Assembly: GCF_000518265.1 (NCBI RefSeq)
Contig: NZ_JADG01000004.1
Coordinates: 980,563 to 1,044,562 of the forward strand
Direction: 5' to 3'
Length of the DNA stretch: 64,000 nt
Source of the DNA: Actinomadura oligospora ATCC 43269
Lineage (GTDB): Bacteria; Actinomycetota; Actinomycetes; Streptosporangiales; Streptosporangiaceae
Part shown: piece by piece, positions 32,880-41,950 of the stretch
How the letters are laid out: each line of letters begins with the position of its first letter
Numbering within the stretch: position 1 is the first letter of the stretch
Position numbers and translations under genes: made by a program
The notes under the pieces: model-generated
Seen by the model: only the letters and a program-made list of their open reading frames with translations
Told to the model about the DNA's origin: nothing
The model's database searches: none

Positions 32880-34226
32880 TCAGAGTGCGTGCCGGTTGAG
32901 CCAGGCGCTCTCCAATGGCGCGTCCGGCTCGACCGTGAACAACAGGCACCCCGGATCGCCCCAGAACCAGCCCAGGCGCGGATCTGCGTCCAACTGCAGG
33001 ATCAGTCGCCTGCTGTTGAGGCCTGTACGGAGTCGATCAGCGAGCCTCTTCGTTTCGGCCTTCCGGGCATCGGACGCCCTTTTCGCCTCCCTGTCGAGGA
33101 CGTCCTGATCCTCGGACGATCTCGACCTCGCCGCTGCGATGGCGGCTCTGACCTCCTCCAAGCGGGTCGAGTCCACATTCGCCGGAAGGACGGAGACCGA
33201 CCGCCGCGGCGTTCGGGGATACACGAACGCGGGGTCGCTGCCACTCCCGAAGCGTCCGCGATCCAACCCGGAGGAGACGGGTTTCATGGCAGAACGGTCG
33301 CCATCCTCCGCCTCAGAGGGATGACATGCAGTGGGCTGACCAGGCGCGTTCCCAACAGAGCGGGCGGGCACGCTGACCAGCGGCGGCGGCACGAGAGCGC
33401 TCGACATCGCGTACCGGGGCTGGATTCTCCCGAAACGCGGCTGAAGCGGATCTCGGAGACTCGGCACCGGACGGCGACGGCTTCTCTTGCCGGAGGCGCC
33501 TCGATGGTCGGTCAGGCGAAGGACCTGGTCGCTCCTGCGTTCGCGCATCGGCGTGGACGCCACCGCCTCCGCATCGGGATACGGCGGTGGCTTCGGCACG
33601 TCAGCGTTGACCGCGCAGGGCTCCTCGGGCCCGACAGGACGGCCCGCTTCAAGCAGTACGGGCCATCCCCCGATCTGATGGCGAGGACCGTCATCCGGCC
33701 AGACCTGATCGAGCCAACTCCCGTACAGGGCCCCATACGGGCTGAGCGTGCCGGGGCGGGCCTGTTCCAGCAGGTCGAGCGTCGGCTCCAGCGGGCTCGG
33801 CAGCGACCAGAACGGGGCCACGCCCCAGGACCGAGCCGCAGACGAGGACGTGGAGACGGGCGACTCCGCCGGTTCCAGATCACGGGCGTAGACGCGCCAC
33901 GCCTCCCTCGGCCCGGACGCGTCGTCCCACGGGCTCGGCGTGACGCCCGAGTGGTAGAACGAGGCGTGCCCCAGCGTGGGCAGGCCGTCCAGGGACGGAA
34001 TCGCGGCGAGGTCGATCGTGCCGAGATGCTCCATCGGGCGGCCCGCCGTCGTCGGCCAAGGCTCGCCGGGCGGAAGTAACGGGTGGCCACCGAGGTACAC
34101 GGCGGCCGACCCGCCGGAGATCAGGCGCAGGGCCGGACGGGCGAGGGAGAGCAGGATCCCGGCGGTCTCCGGCGTCAGGAAGGCGCTGAAGAGCGGGTGG
34201 AGACGGCGGAACAGTTCGGTGTTCAT
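32880..34226 (-). CDS. DUF1963-family protein with long internal insert
   Basis: 448 residues. N-terminal ~205 residues (SGGSAAVYLGGHPLLPPGEPWP, LGTIDLAAIPSL) and the last ~45 (LILQLDADPRLGWFWGDPGCLLF) resemble DUF1963/YwqG proteins, which are normally ~250-280 residues. Residues ~210-400 are a polar, Arg/Ser/Pro-rich insert with no family signature and a helical end. Function of the family is unknown. The gene abuts the left end of the mobile element. Confidence 0.7.
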   Translation of the reverse strand: MNTELFRRLHPLFSAFLTPETAGILLSLARPALRLISGGSAAVYLGGHPLLPPGEPWPTTAGRPMEHLGTIDLAAIPSLDGLPTLGHASFYHSGVTPSPWDDASGPREAWRVYARDLEPAESPVSTSSSAARSWGVAPFWSLPSPLEPTLDLLEQARPGTLSPYGALYGSWLDQVWPDDGPRHQIGGWPVLLEAGRPVGPEEPCAVNADVPKPPPYPDAEAVASTPMRERRSDQVLRLTDHRGASGKRSRRRPVPSLRDPLQPRFGRIQPRYAMSSALVPPPLVSVPARSVGNAPGQPTACHPSEAEDGDRSAMKPVSSGLDRGRFGSGSDPAFVYPRTPRRSVSVLPANVDSTRLEEVRAAIAAARSRSSEDQDVLDREAKRASDARKAETKRLADRLRTGLNSRRLILQLDADPRLGWFWGDPGCLLFTVEPDAPLESAWLNRHAL

Positions 34227-34329
34227 GTGACCCAGCGTGACCGGCCGCCACCGACCATCGCCACTCGTCCAGCGATCTGTGGAGAACTAGAGCGCGCGGC
34301 GCTTGAGGCCCTGACCTGCGCGTATGCGG

Positions 34330-35772
34330 CTAGGCCGCTTCGGGCCCGCCGGTTTGGCCCGTGGATGGCCCGTCGCCGGAGGGGTCGTTTTCGCTGGTCA
34401 GCGGGGTGTCGTCGCCGCCCAGTGCGCGGTCAATCTGCGCGTTGGCCTGCTCTTCCAGGCCGACGAGCCAGTGCGCGTACGTCGTGAACAGCATGGCCAC
34501 CGAGTGCCCCAGCCTCCGGGCTACCTCCGTGGGGGCGACGCCGATCGACAGGAGCAGGGAGGCGTGTCCGTGCCGCAGGTCGTACGGGCGCACAGCCAGC
34601 TTGGATGCCTGCTCTTCCTCGGTCAGCGCCGCCTTGCGCGTCGCAGTCCAGACGCGCCGGTAAGCCTGACCGGACACCGGTCCCCGGCTCTCGGTGTTCT
34701 CCCAGAACAGCCGTCCGTCCGGGGCCGTCCCGTACGTCTTGACGTGCTCGCGCAGCATCGCGACCAGGGCGGGCGCGATGGGCACCGAGCGCGTGTCGCC
34801 TTCCGCCCGATGCTTCAGTTCCCGTTCCCCGAACCGATCACCGCCGTCGGTCCAGATCTCATCGACCTCCGGACGCGACCCGCCCAGCAGCAGGGAACCC
34901 CATCCGGTCTCGGGAAGGGTGCAGTCCGCCAGCCGCAGCGCGCGGGCTTCGGCCGGACGGGTCCCGGCGTAGTACAGCACGCCGAAGAACCCTCGCAGGT
35001 AGCCGCCGCGTTCGGGGATGTGCGCGAGGAGCCGCCGCCCCTGTTCAAGGTTGGGCACGCGCCGAGGGTCGATCCGGTCACTGACACGACGCCTCCGCGT
35101 CCGAAGGCCCGTGAGCGGATTCGCGGTGAGCAGCTTGCGCTCCACCGCGTGATCCAGGAACGCATGCAGCGTCGCACGGCGCACCCGCATCGTGGAATGC
35201 GCGACCGGTTCGGTCGTCCGGCTGTTGAGCGCCAGCGCGCCGAGCAGCTCCCGAAGCTCTCCGACGTCCGCCAGATCCGCCACCGGCCGGGACGCCTTGG
35301 CCAGCCAGGTCAGCGCTTCCGCGACGTCTTCCGGCGGACTCTGCTCCCAGGCGGGCGGGCGCAGCGCCCAGTGACTGAGCGCCTTGCGAAGCGTCGCTTC
35401 GGCGGGCCGGTTGCGTGTGGCCGCCCGCTTGTCGAGCGTGGCCAGGACGACCGGTGCCAGCCCACGCACCAGCGACTTGCGCGTGTTCGGAGCGCCGCCG
35501 TCGGCCCACCGCATCCTCATGAACGCCCGCGCGTGCGCGAGCACGGTCTCCGCCGACCGCTCCCACGACAGCGGCTCACCAGTCGCCAGCAAGAACGCCT
35601 CACCGTCCCGAGCGGCCCGCATAAGATCGCTCCGGTAGTTCTCCGCCAGGGCCTTGGTGAGGAATGAGCGACTGAATGACTTGGTCCCGACGCGCCACCG
35701 CACTTCCTGCGGCTTGCGCCTGTTCGCCCGCTTGCGGATCTGCCAGAATTGGATGTCCTGCCGTCCGGCCAC
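34330..35772 (-). CDS. int: Tyrosine-type site-specific integrase
   Basis: 480 residues from the GTG at 35772 (GGAAGG upstream). N-terminal arm- and core-binding regions, then catalytic domain with Arg in YYAGTRPAEARALRL, the RPYDLRHGHASLLL box, GH in ARRLGHS, and nucleophile Tyr in TTYAHW. The first His of HxxR is replaced by Tyr (YDLR), a variation seen in some AICE integrases. The gene follows the excisionase gene with stop and start only 1 bp apart. Responsible for integration and, with Xis, excision. Confidence 0.93.
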   Translation of the reverse strand: MAGRQDIQFWQIRKRANRRKPQEVRWRVGTKSFSRSFLTKALAENYRSDLMRAARDGEAFLLATGEPLSWERSAETVLAHARAFMRMRWADGGAPNTRKSLVRGLAPVVLATLDKRAATRNRPAEATLRKALSHWALRPPAWEQSPPEDVAEALTWLAKASRPVADLADVGELRELLGALALNSRTTEPVAHSTMRVRRATLHAFLDHAVERKLLTANPLTGLRTRRRRVSDRIDPRRVPNLEQGRRLLAHIPERGGYLRGFFGVLYYAGTRPAEARALRLADCTLPETGWGSLLLGGSRPEVDEIWTDGGDRFGERELKHRAEGDTRSVPIAPALVAMLREHVKTYGTAPDGRLFWENTESRGPVSGQAYRRVWTATRKAALTEEEQASKLAVRPYDLRHGHASLLLSIGVAPTEVARRLGHSVAMLFTTYAHWLVGLEEQANAQIDRALGGDDTPLTSENDPSGDGPSTGQTGGPEAA

Positions 35773-35773
35773 C

Positions 35774-35968
35774 TCATGATCCCTTCCGGTCGATTTCGAG
35801 CCGACCCACCCATTCTATGAAATCTGCGCGATGAATTCTGATCTCATTGTTAGGCAATCTGAAAATCCTGGGTCCACGCCCAGTGGCGAGCCAGCGATAC
35901 ACCGTGGACCTACCTACGCGCAGCTCAGAGGCCATGTCGCGGACCGTCAGTGCATCAATAGCCGCCAT
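35774..35968 (-). CDS. xis: Excisionase / AlpA-like HTH protein
   Basis: 64 residues from the ATG at 35968, which has GGAGGG 6 nt upstream. Winged MerR-type HTH: LTVRDMASELRVGRSTVYRWLATGRGP and RIHRADFIEW. Size and position before int are typical of AICE Xis. A candidate leftward promoter is GTGACG (36086-36081), 17 nt, TAATGG (36063-36058). Confidence 0.88.
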   Translation of the reverse strand: MAAIDALTVRDMASELRVGRSTVYRWLATGRGPRIFRLPNNEIRIHRADFIEWVGRLEIDRKGS

Positions 35969-36298
35969 TGCCAACCCTCCAATAAATGCACCCACGGGCC
36001 ACGTGCGGGCCAGATTGACCGTGCGGAACTGTCGAGGAGGCCAGTGACCGCAAACGGCCATTATCCAGCCATACGAATTCCGTCACATCGCTTGACGAAA
36101 CGTCCCTGGAATGCAACCGGCCGGACTTCCGGACCGCCCACCACCCCACCGACCACCCGCCGGTAAAGGCCCTTGAATTTCTGCCGCTATTCGCGCCCTG
36201 GGAATAGCGGAGCCGCAAGCGGCGCGTCTTTCGAATGCGTCCCGGCCACAGCGCCCGCCGCGCCGTCCCGCAGGCCACGGCGAGCGCCACGACCCCAG
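35969..36298. other. Gap between xis and the next operon, with an inverted repeat
   Basis: 330 bp with no credible gene. CCGCTATTC (36184-36192) pairs with GAATAGCGG (36202-36210) across 9 nt, about 90 bp downstream of the leftward gene ending at 36299; it may be that operon's terminator. The xis promoter candidate also lies here. The AT content is higher than in flanking genes. Confidence 0.6.
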
Positions 36299-37210
36299 CT
36301 AGCGTCGAGTGCCGAAGGGGACCGTGCGACACCACATGTACGCCCGACCCCAGACACACTGCGGGGCGTCCATCGCGTGCACGGTCCGGTCCAGCATCCG
36401 CGCCGAGGCCGCCAGGACGCCCGCATCTCCGCTGGCAGCCCCGCGCTGGTACAGGTTGACCGTCTGGACGAGGATCACCGACCCGCGCCACACGTAGTCG
36501 ACCACCCGCCGCACCGTGCGGATGCCCAGCGTGGCCCGCTCGGCGTCCCTGCGCTCCAGGACCCGCAACGCCCCCCAGTTCGGGCCCGAGTCCCGGCCCA
36601 GGATCGACCACCGCTCATGCTCCCGGGCCGAGTACCAGCGCCGCCCACCCCACCCCCGGTACTGCACGTACTCACGCCGCCCCCGGTCGTAGGTCGGCGC
36701 GCAGTGGTCGGCCAGCCACTCCAACCGCACGTACCCCGCCGCCGCCTCGTACTCGGTCCGGTACACCAGCGCTTGGATCGCGTACCCGTCGCCGCCGAGT
36801 TGTCCCTTGATCTTGCGCCAGCCGTACCGCTCCACGAGGGCCGGTTCATCAAGGCCGCCATCCTCGGGCCGCCACGCGCGTTCGTAGCAGCCGGTCACGC
36901 CCGGACCGTCGATGAGTCCCCACCATTGGCGCGGAAGCTTCATCTCTTTGAAGGTCCGCCCCAGTTGCTTCGGCCCAGCAAGCGCGGCCCGCATGTCGTC
37001 CGCGCTCCAGTTGGGCACCGCCACACGTGGCGGCAGGGACGGCCCCTCACCAGCGGTCACCGAGGCGGAGGTACGCCCGGCATCGGTACCGGACGTCGCG
37101 ACCACGCCCAAGCCCACCAGCCCTACAAGCGCGACCGCCATCGCAAGCAGCCCAGTCCCGACCCACACCCGCCGCCACCGGTCCCCGGTCCTCCGCTCGA
37201 AGTCGTTCAT
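36299..37210 (-). CDS. Hypothetical membrane-anchored AICE protein
   Basis: 303 residues. Short charged N-terminus, one membrane helix (TGLLAMAVALVGLVGLGVVA, ~19-38), then a Thr/Ser linker and an extracytoplasmic domain rich in Trp, Tyr and Arg with several Cys (GCYERAW, DHCAPTY, PQCVWGRAYMWC). No known motif. Last gene of the leftward replication/transfer operon, overlapping its upstream neighbour by 4 bp. A cell-envelope role in transfer or spread is inference. Confidence 0.65.
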   Translation of the reverse strand: MNDFERRTGDRWRRVWVGTGLLAMAVALVGLVGLGVVATSGTDAGRTSASVTAGEGPSLPPRVAVPNWSADDMRAALAGPKQLGRTFKEMKLPRQWWGLIDGPGVTGCYERAWRPEDGGLDEPALVERYGWRKIKGQLGGDGYAIQALVYRTEYEAAAGYVRLEWLADHCAPTYDRGRREYVQYRGWGGRRWYSAREHERWSILGRDSGPNWGALRVLERRDAERATLGIRTVRRVVDYVWRGSVILVQTVNLYQRGAASGDAGVLAASARMLDRTVHAMDAPQCVWGRAYMWCRTVPFGTRR

Positions 37211-37584
37211 GCCCCGCCGTCCCTTCCCGGCAGCCCGCCGTCCGTCTTCGTCGCTTCGTCCACCGCTTCACGTGCGGCCTTGCGGCGCGCGTCCTCGGCC
37301 AAGGTGTGACCGCGCGCAAACACCATCAGCACCCATTCACACGCGACCCGCGCGAGCAGGAGCACCACGACCGCGACACCGACCACGACCGGCGCGACCA
37401 CCCACCAGCCCGGCCCCAGCCACGCCGCGATCCCGCCGACGATCGCGACAGCCGCCAACGCCCATGCGGTCACCGCCGCCACGATTGCCACGTACACCCA
37501 CGACACGAGACGCGGAGTGATGCACCGCCGGAACCCCACATCAGCCAGCCCCGACAGCACCGACCGTGCGCGTACCTGCCTCAC
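37207..37584 (-). CDS. Small membrane protein, DUF4282-like / SpdB-like
   Basis: 125 residues from a GTG that overlaps the upstream stop (GTGA). FRRCITPRLVSWVYVAIVAAV and a second hydrophobic stretch (PGWWVVAPVVVGVAVVVLLLARV) give the DUF4282 pattern: two helices after an FxRxITPxL motif. The C-terminus is charged and helical. Such proteins occupy the Spd position in AICEs, where they aid intramycelial spread. Confidence 0.6.
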   Translation of the reverse strand: MRQVRARSVLSGLADVGFRRCITPRLVSWVYVAIVAAVTAWALAAVAIVGGIAAWLGPGWWVVAPVVVGVAVVVLLLARVACEWVLMVFARGHTLAEDARRKAAREAVDEATKTDGGLPGRDGGA

Positions 37585-37799
37585 ACGCCCCACCACCCGC
37601 ACGAGTGCGCCAGCAACAGCACCGGCAACACCACCAGGACCAGCACCGCGACCCCCGCCCGGAACAGCCCCGGATGCCGGTACCGCCACGGCGTCCGGAA
37701 GGTGATCCGGACCATGCCGGGCCGGGTGCCCCCGAACGGCATCCGGAACAGGAACCGCAGCAACACGACCGCGACCAGCAACCCCAGCAGCGCCGTCAC
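37581..37799 (-). CDS. 72-residue membrane protein
   Basis: Two hydrophobic segments (ALLGLLVAVVLLRFLF; AGVAVLVLVVLPVLLLAHSC). GTG start overlaps the Rep stop and its own stop overlaps the next start, so it is fixed inside the operon. Probably a Spd-like spread protein; no named family recognised. Confidence 0.55.
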   Translation of the reverse strand: MTALLGLLVAVVLLRFLFRMPFGGTRPGMVRITFRTPWRYRHPGLFRAGVAVLVLVVLPVLLLAHSCGWWGV

Positions 37800-39334
37800 G
37801 ACCCCTCACCCACCCGCACGACCACGGCCAGGTCCGACGCCTCACGCGCCGCCGCATGGTCACGTGCGAGCGACGCGGCCAGGTCGGCGTCACCCGCGCG
37901 CGCCCACCCCGACCCGGCGTAAGCCCAGTCCCCGACCAGCACCAGCCCCGCCGACTCCGCACGCGCCAGCGCCCACGGGTCAGCCCGCCCCGACCGCGCG
38001 GCCCGCTCCACGCGCCAGGCCCGCCGCACCCCCCGCAGCACCCGCAACGTGACCGAGTACCACCGTGACTTGGTCGCGAAGTGCCCCCGGTAGCCGAGCG
38101 TGTGCACGTACCGGTCCAGCCGCAGCCCCGCGCACTCCGGCCGACGCGACAACCGCAGGCACGCCAGCACCAGGAGCATCACGTGAGGGTTGGCGACCTT
38201 CCGGGAGATCCGATCCACCTCACGAGACCCGAACGCCCGAGACGGCAGCCCCGCGAACAGATCCCCAGCGCTCTTCGTCGCGTACTTGGCCAGGTACCCG
38301 GCCACCCGCGCCGGATCATCGATCGTCCGAACGTCGAGCTGACCACCCCACCGGGCCGCCCGCACCACTCGACCGCGCGCACCACCCAGCGACCGGCCGA
38401 TGTCCCCACCGACCTCCGGCAGCGGCACCACCACCCGGCCCGCCGCATCACAGACCGCAGACGCCAGCACCCCCGCGTCCGCCCAAGCAGGAGGAGGCAC
38501 CACCCGGCCCGGATCACCGGTGTCCACCCCATCGAGGCGGATCACCGCATGCAGGTGCACCGCGCCCCGCCGCTGGTACTCGGCAACCTTGACGTACGAC
38601 ACCCGCGCGAACGACCGGACCGCCCGCACGCTCACCCGCGAACCGGTCCGTTCGGTCGCCAACCGCGCCAAGGCCCGGTACACGTAGATCACCGTGCGCC
38701 GCCACAGCTCCGGCACCGCCGCATGCCACAGCACGTGGTCGGCATAGGCGTAGCAGTCCCAGCACAGCGGACGCCCCACCAGCACATCCCCGTCCCCATG
38801 CCGAGCGTCGCACCAGCCCGGCACCCCGTGCGGGCACCGAGGCCGCCCCCGCCGCTCCCGGCACGGCCCATCACCCGACGCCCGGTGCACCGCCCCGAAC
38901 GACGGAGCGGTGAACGTCGCCAGCACCGCCGGATGCCCGGCCACCGACTCCGGCACTGCATCCCCCGCGCCCGACCCGGCCCGGCCCCGCAGACCCGCCG
39001 CGATCACATGCCAGGTGTCGGCCCGATACCGCGCCGCACACGGCGGACACACCGACGCCCGCCGATCCCCACACGGCACCAGCAACACCCCATCCGGCGC
39101 GGCAGCCGAGGCGTAGGCCGCGCGGACCTCACCCGTCGCCGCGTCCACCGCCGCCGCACTCCCGGCGATCCTCACCGGCCGCGCACAATGCCCCGCCCGC
39201 TCCACCTGACGGGCCCACGCCCGCCACTCACCCTCCGAGGCGACCCGCGCCACCATCCCCGCCAGCACACCACCGAGCCGAGCCCGCGCCCGCTCACCAG
39301 CCAGCCGCACCGCATCCTGTCCGTGCTCGTTCAT
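37796..39334 (-). CDS. RepSA-like replication initiator
   Basis: 512 residues from the ATG at 39334, overlapping the upstream stop (ATGA). Cys-rich knuckles (CGDRRASVCPPCAARYRADT; GRPLCWDCYAYADHVLWH) precede the rolling-circle motifs: a His-hydrophobe-His metal site in RGAVHLHAVIRLDG and the tyrosine motif in VAGYLAKYATKS. The family (RepSA of pSAM2) nicks the double-strand origin and drives rolling-circle replication of excised element DNA. Central gene of the AICE. Confidence 0.9.
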   Translation of the reverse strand: MNEHGQDAVRLAGERARARLGGVLAGMVARVASEGEWRAWARQVERAGHCARPVRIAGSAAAVDAATGEVRAAYASAAAPDGVLLVPCGDRRASVCPPCAARYRADTWHVIAAGLRGRAGSGAGDAVPESVAGHPAVLATFTAPSFGAVHRASGDGPCRERRGRPRCPHGVPGWCDARHGDGDVLVGRPLCWDCYAYADHVLWHAAVPELWRRTVIYVYRALARLATERTGSRVSVRAVRSFARVSYVKVAEYQRRGAVHLHAVIRLDGVDTGDPGRVVPPPAWADAGVLASAVCDAAGRVVVPLPEVGGDIGRSLGGARGRVVRAARWGGQLDVRTIDDPARVAGYLAKYATKSAGDLFAGLPSRAFGSREVDRISRKVANPHVMLLVLACLRLSRRPECAGLRLDRYVHTLGYRGHFATKSRWYSVTLRVLRGVRRAWRVERAARSGRADPWALARAESAGLVLVGDWAYAGSGWARAGDADLAASLARDHAAAREASDLAVVVRVGEGS

Positions 39335-39618
39335 TCGCCCTCGCCACCGTCCGCGACCGGCCCAGCGGACGCCGCGTGCCGCCCCGGCCCCCGGTAGCCG
39401 TGCACGTAGCGCCACAGGCACGCCCACAGCGCGTACCAGTCGGCCGTGTCCTCCACCACCACCGGGTAACCCCGCGCCACCAGGACCTCCGCGACCTCGC
39501 GCACCAGGTCAGGGCCGAAGTCCTCACCGAACGCGCTCACCGGGACCGGGTACACCCGCCCGGAGATCTCCGCCGCGCACGGGCACACCCGCCCGGCCAG
39601 ACGCTCCACCATCGACAT
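39331..39618 (-). CDS. Hypothetical protein upstream of rep
   Basis: 95 residues; GAGAGGTGA 4 nt before the ATG. No known motif; an Asp/Trp-rich middle (VVVEDTADWYALWACLWRYVHGYRG). Overlaps rep by 4 bp. A small palindrome TCTCTGAGAGA (39629-39639) just upstream may be an operator. Confidence 0.55.
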   Translation of the reverse strand: MSMVERLAGRVCPCAAEISGRVYPVPVSAFGEDFGPDLVREVAEVLVARGYPVVVEDTADWYALWACLWRYVHGYRGPGRHAASAGPVADGGEGE

Positions 39619-39695
39619 GCGTCACCTCTCTGAGAGAAGGGGCGACCCCAGGCGCGGCGGGCACGCTCCCGCCGACCCCGCCACACCGAGGCCAC

Positions 39696-39729
39696 AAAGG
39701 AAGGAAGAAGAGAAGGGGAGAAGGGAGGG
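39696..39729 (+). repeat. 34-nt uninterrupted purine tract
   Basis: Only A and G between 39696 and 39729, directly after the end of the translocase gene (stop at 39732). On the plus strand it reads as overlapping AGGAAGG/AAGGGGAG words. Such a tract is rare in GC-balanced coding DNA. It may be a structural or protein-binding site in the transfer region. Confidence 0.85.
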
Positions 39730-39731
39730 CG

Positions 39732-41147
39732 TCAGGCCCGCGCGGACCCGGCGCGACGCAGCTCCAGGCCGCGCGCCACGATCGCCCGAATGTCGTCGTC
39801 GGCCAGGTAGAAGGACTTCACCCGGCGCGGAAGCTCACCCTCGGCGTACAGCAGGCCCACCCCACGAGCCCGCACGTCGATCAGACTCGCGTCGTACCCG
39901 GCCGCCGCCATCCCCGCGCCGAGAATCGTGTCACTGGCGTCCCGCGTCGTGCACCGCATCGCCCATCGGTAGGCGATCAGGTCACGCCATGCCGTCGGGA
40001 CCACGTCCCCCGAGGGCTTCTGTGTCGCGAGCGCGCCCACGATGCGCGCTGCCCGGCCCCGCGCCGTCTGGTCGATCCCCAGCGCGTTGAACCGCTTGGA
40101 CTCCCGGCGATCCGGGCTGGCGGTGTAGAACCGCATCTCGTCCACGGCCGCCAGGATGACCGGCCCGTCTTCCGGCCCGAACAGCCGCTTGCCGCACTCT
40201 TCCATGTGCTCGTACCGGCCGTCCATCTCGGCATTGAGATCTTCCATCTGTCCGATGGCCGCCCCAATGTCGCCGTACACGATGCGCTCCAGGATGGGCC
40301 GCCACAACGCCAGCTCCACCCGCTTGGCGTCCCACCCCCACACCCGCGCCGTGGGGTCCAGCGCCGCCGCAGCCAGCAGCAGCGACAACGCCGCCGACTT
40401 GCCCGCTTCCGGCTCACCTCCGATCAGGATGTTCTTGCCTTCCAGGCGCAGGTACACCACGTCGCCCATCTCATCCACCGCCACCGGGATCGGGTCACGC
40501 AGACTCACCCGCCCGGCATGCCGCCACGGCCAGGGAATGGCCTCACTCACCGCCGGGTCCGCCGGATTCACGAACGGGTCACGCCGGACGATGTCCACGT
40601 GCGCCAGGTCGGCACGGTCCCCATCACGCGCCACCCGCACCTCACGCACCCGGAGCGTCGCGGCGATCCGCTCGGCCGCGTCCTCCAGATCCCCGACCGT
40701 CGTCCCACGTGGCACCCGCACCAACAGGCGATCCCCGGCGGGCACCTGCCGGTCCCTGCGGACGCGCGGGATCCGGTCGTTGATCGTGGTCAGGTCCGCG
40801 AACCGGCACCCCCGGTCCCAGTGCCGCCGCAGCCGCGCCCGCCGCCACGACGCGATCAGCCACCGCCGCGACCACGGCACCCACACCGCCACCGTGACCA
40901 CCGCATCCGGCAGCACCAGGGCACCCGTCCAGCCGCGCCACCACCAGCCCAGCACGCCGACCCCCGCCAGCAGCAGAACCGCTGCGATCTCCCGCCGCCA
41001 CAACCACGACGGCCGCACGACCCACAGCAGCAGCCAGCCGGAGACCGTCAGGTGAGCCCGCACCGGCAGGTCCGGACGCTGACGCACCGGCGGCAGCCCG
41101 ACCCTCCCACGTGCCTGGACTCCCGACACCTGGCGTCGCCCGCTCAC
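39732..41147 (-). CDS. FtsK/SpoIIIE-type DNA translocase, TraB/TraSA-like
   Basis: 471 residues. Two or three N-terminal membrane helices (~35-95), then an FtsK motor: Walker A LIGGEPEAGKSAAL (Gly243-Ser251), Walker B-like PVILAAVDEM, and ARIVGALATQKPSGDVVPTAWRD. In AICEs this single protein moves double-stranded DNA between mycelia. The C-terminus lacks a clear winged-helix gamma domain but could recognise clt-type repeats. ATG overlaps the upstream stop. Confidence 0.9.
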   Translation of the reverse strand: MSGRRQVSGVQARGRVGLPPVRQRPDLPVRAHLTVSGWLLLWVVRPSWLWRREIAAVLLLAGVGVLGWWWRGWTGALVLPDAVVTVAVWVPWSRRWLIASWRRARLRRHWDRGCRFADLTTINDRIPRVRRDRQVPAGDRLLVRVPRGTTVGDLEDAAERIAATLRVREVRVARDGDRADLAHVDIVRRDPFVNPADPAVSEAIPWPWRHAGRVSLRDPIPVAVDEMGDVVYLRLEGKNILIGGEPEAGKSAALSLLLAAAALDPTARVWGWDAKRVELALWRPILERIVYGDIGAAIGQMEDLNAEMDGRYEHMEECGKRLFGPEDGPVILAAVDEMRFYTASPDRRESKRFNALGIDQTARGRAARIVGALATQKPSGDVVPTAWRDLIAYRWAMRCTTRDASDTILGAGMAAAGYDASLIDVRARGVGLLYAEGELPRRVKSFYLADDDIRAIVARGLELRRAGSARA

Positions 41148-41950
41148 CAGCGCCGCCCCTCCGACGCCTGATCGGACACAGTCCCTTCCACGTCGCCGCC
41201 CGGCTCGGTGTCCGGCCGCAACGCCGACGGCAGCCGACCGGCCGGACCGGTCCCCACCTCACCCGCCCCGGCCACCCGCACGTCATCCGGCCCCATCGAC
41301 GCTGCATCCACGACCGTCCCATCCGAGATCACCGTGGCCGGGGGCGTGGCGTCCCGCATCGTGGTGTCCGCGCCTGCCAGCGGAGCCGGGCCCGCGTCCA
41401 CCGGCGCGCCGTTCGCCGCCGCCTGGATCACGCCGCCCACCAGACGCGGCCCGCCGTCCCGGATCGTCGCCTCCGCCACCGGCCGCAGGCCGCCATGAGA
41501 GGCGTTCGCCCACTCCTGCCACGCCCGATCCCGCAGCACCCGCAGCCCACGCCACGTCGCACGCGGAACCAGGCCGCCCAACAGCTTCCCGACCGGCACG
41601 CCACCGATGCACCCATCCGGCGGAAGATGCACCACCGCCGTCCGGCCCTCGGCCGCCACGTACAGCCACCCGTACGGCGCGGGCACCCCCGGCCCACCGC
41701 GCATCCCCGCGCCCTCCAGCGCGCCGCACTCGACCAACTTGCGCAGCACCCGCCGCCGCTTGCGCTCCCGGACGCCCACGTGCCGGAACCAGGAACGGCC
41801 CTCTGCACCGTCGCCCATCACGTACTCCAGACGCACCGGCCCGGCGGACGCGAGCGTGATCACGTAGTTCGCCGCGCCCCACTCCCACGGGTCGCTCAGC
41901 CCGACCGCCACCGTGACCAGGCCGCCGCTCGCGCCCGCCGCCCGCCTCAC
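41144..41950 (-). CDS. Hypothetical AICE protein, replication/transfer operon
   Basis: 268 residues from a GTG overlapping the upstream stop. N-terminal ~140 residues look winged-helix-like (REKRRRVLRKLVECGALEGAG after a basic ERKRRR run) and could bind DNA; the C-terminal part is Asp/Ala/Pro-rich. Position between the small 119-residue protein and TraB is conserved in AICE-like elements in my recollection. No function is assigned. Confidence 0.6.
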   Translation of the reverse strand: MRRAAGASGGLVTVAVGLSDPWEWGAANYVITLASAGPVRLEYVMGDGAEGRSWFRHVGVRERKRRRVLRKLVECGALEGAGMRGGPGVPAPYGWLYVAAEGRTAVVHLPPDGCIGGVPVGKLLGGLVPRATWRGLRVLRDRAWQEWANASHGGLRPVAEATIRDGGPRLVGGVIQAAANGAPVDAGPAPLAGADTTMRDATPPATVISDGTVVDAASMGPDDVRVAGAGEVGTGPAGRLPSALRPDTEPGGDVEGTVSDQASEGRRW

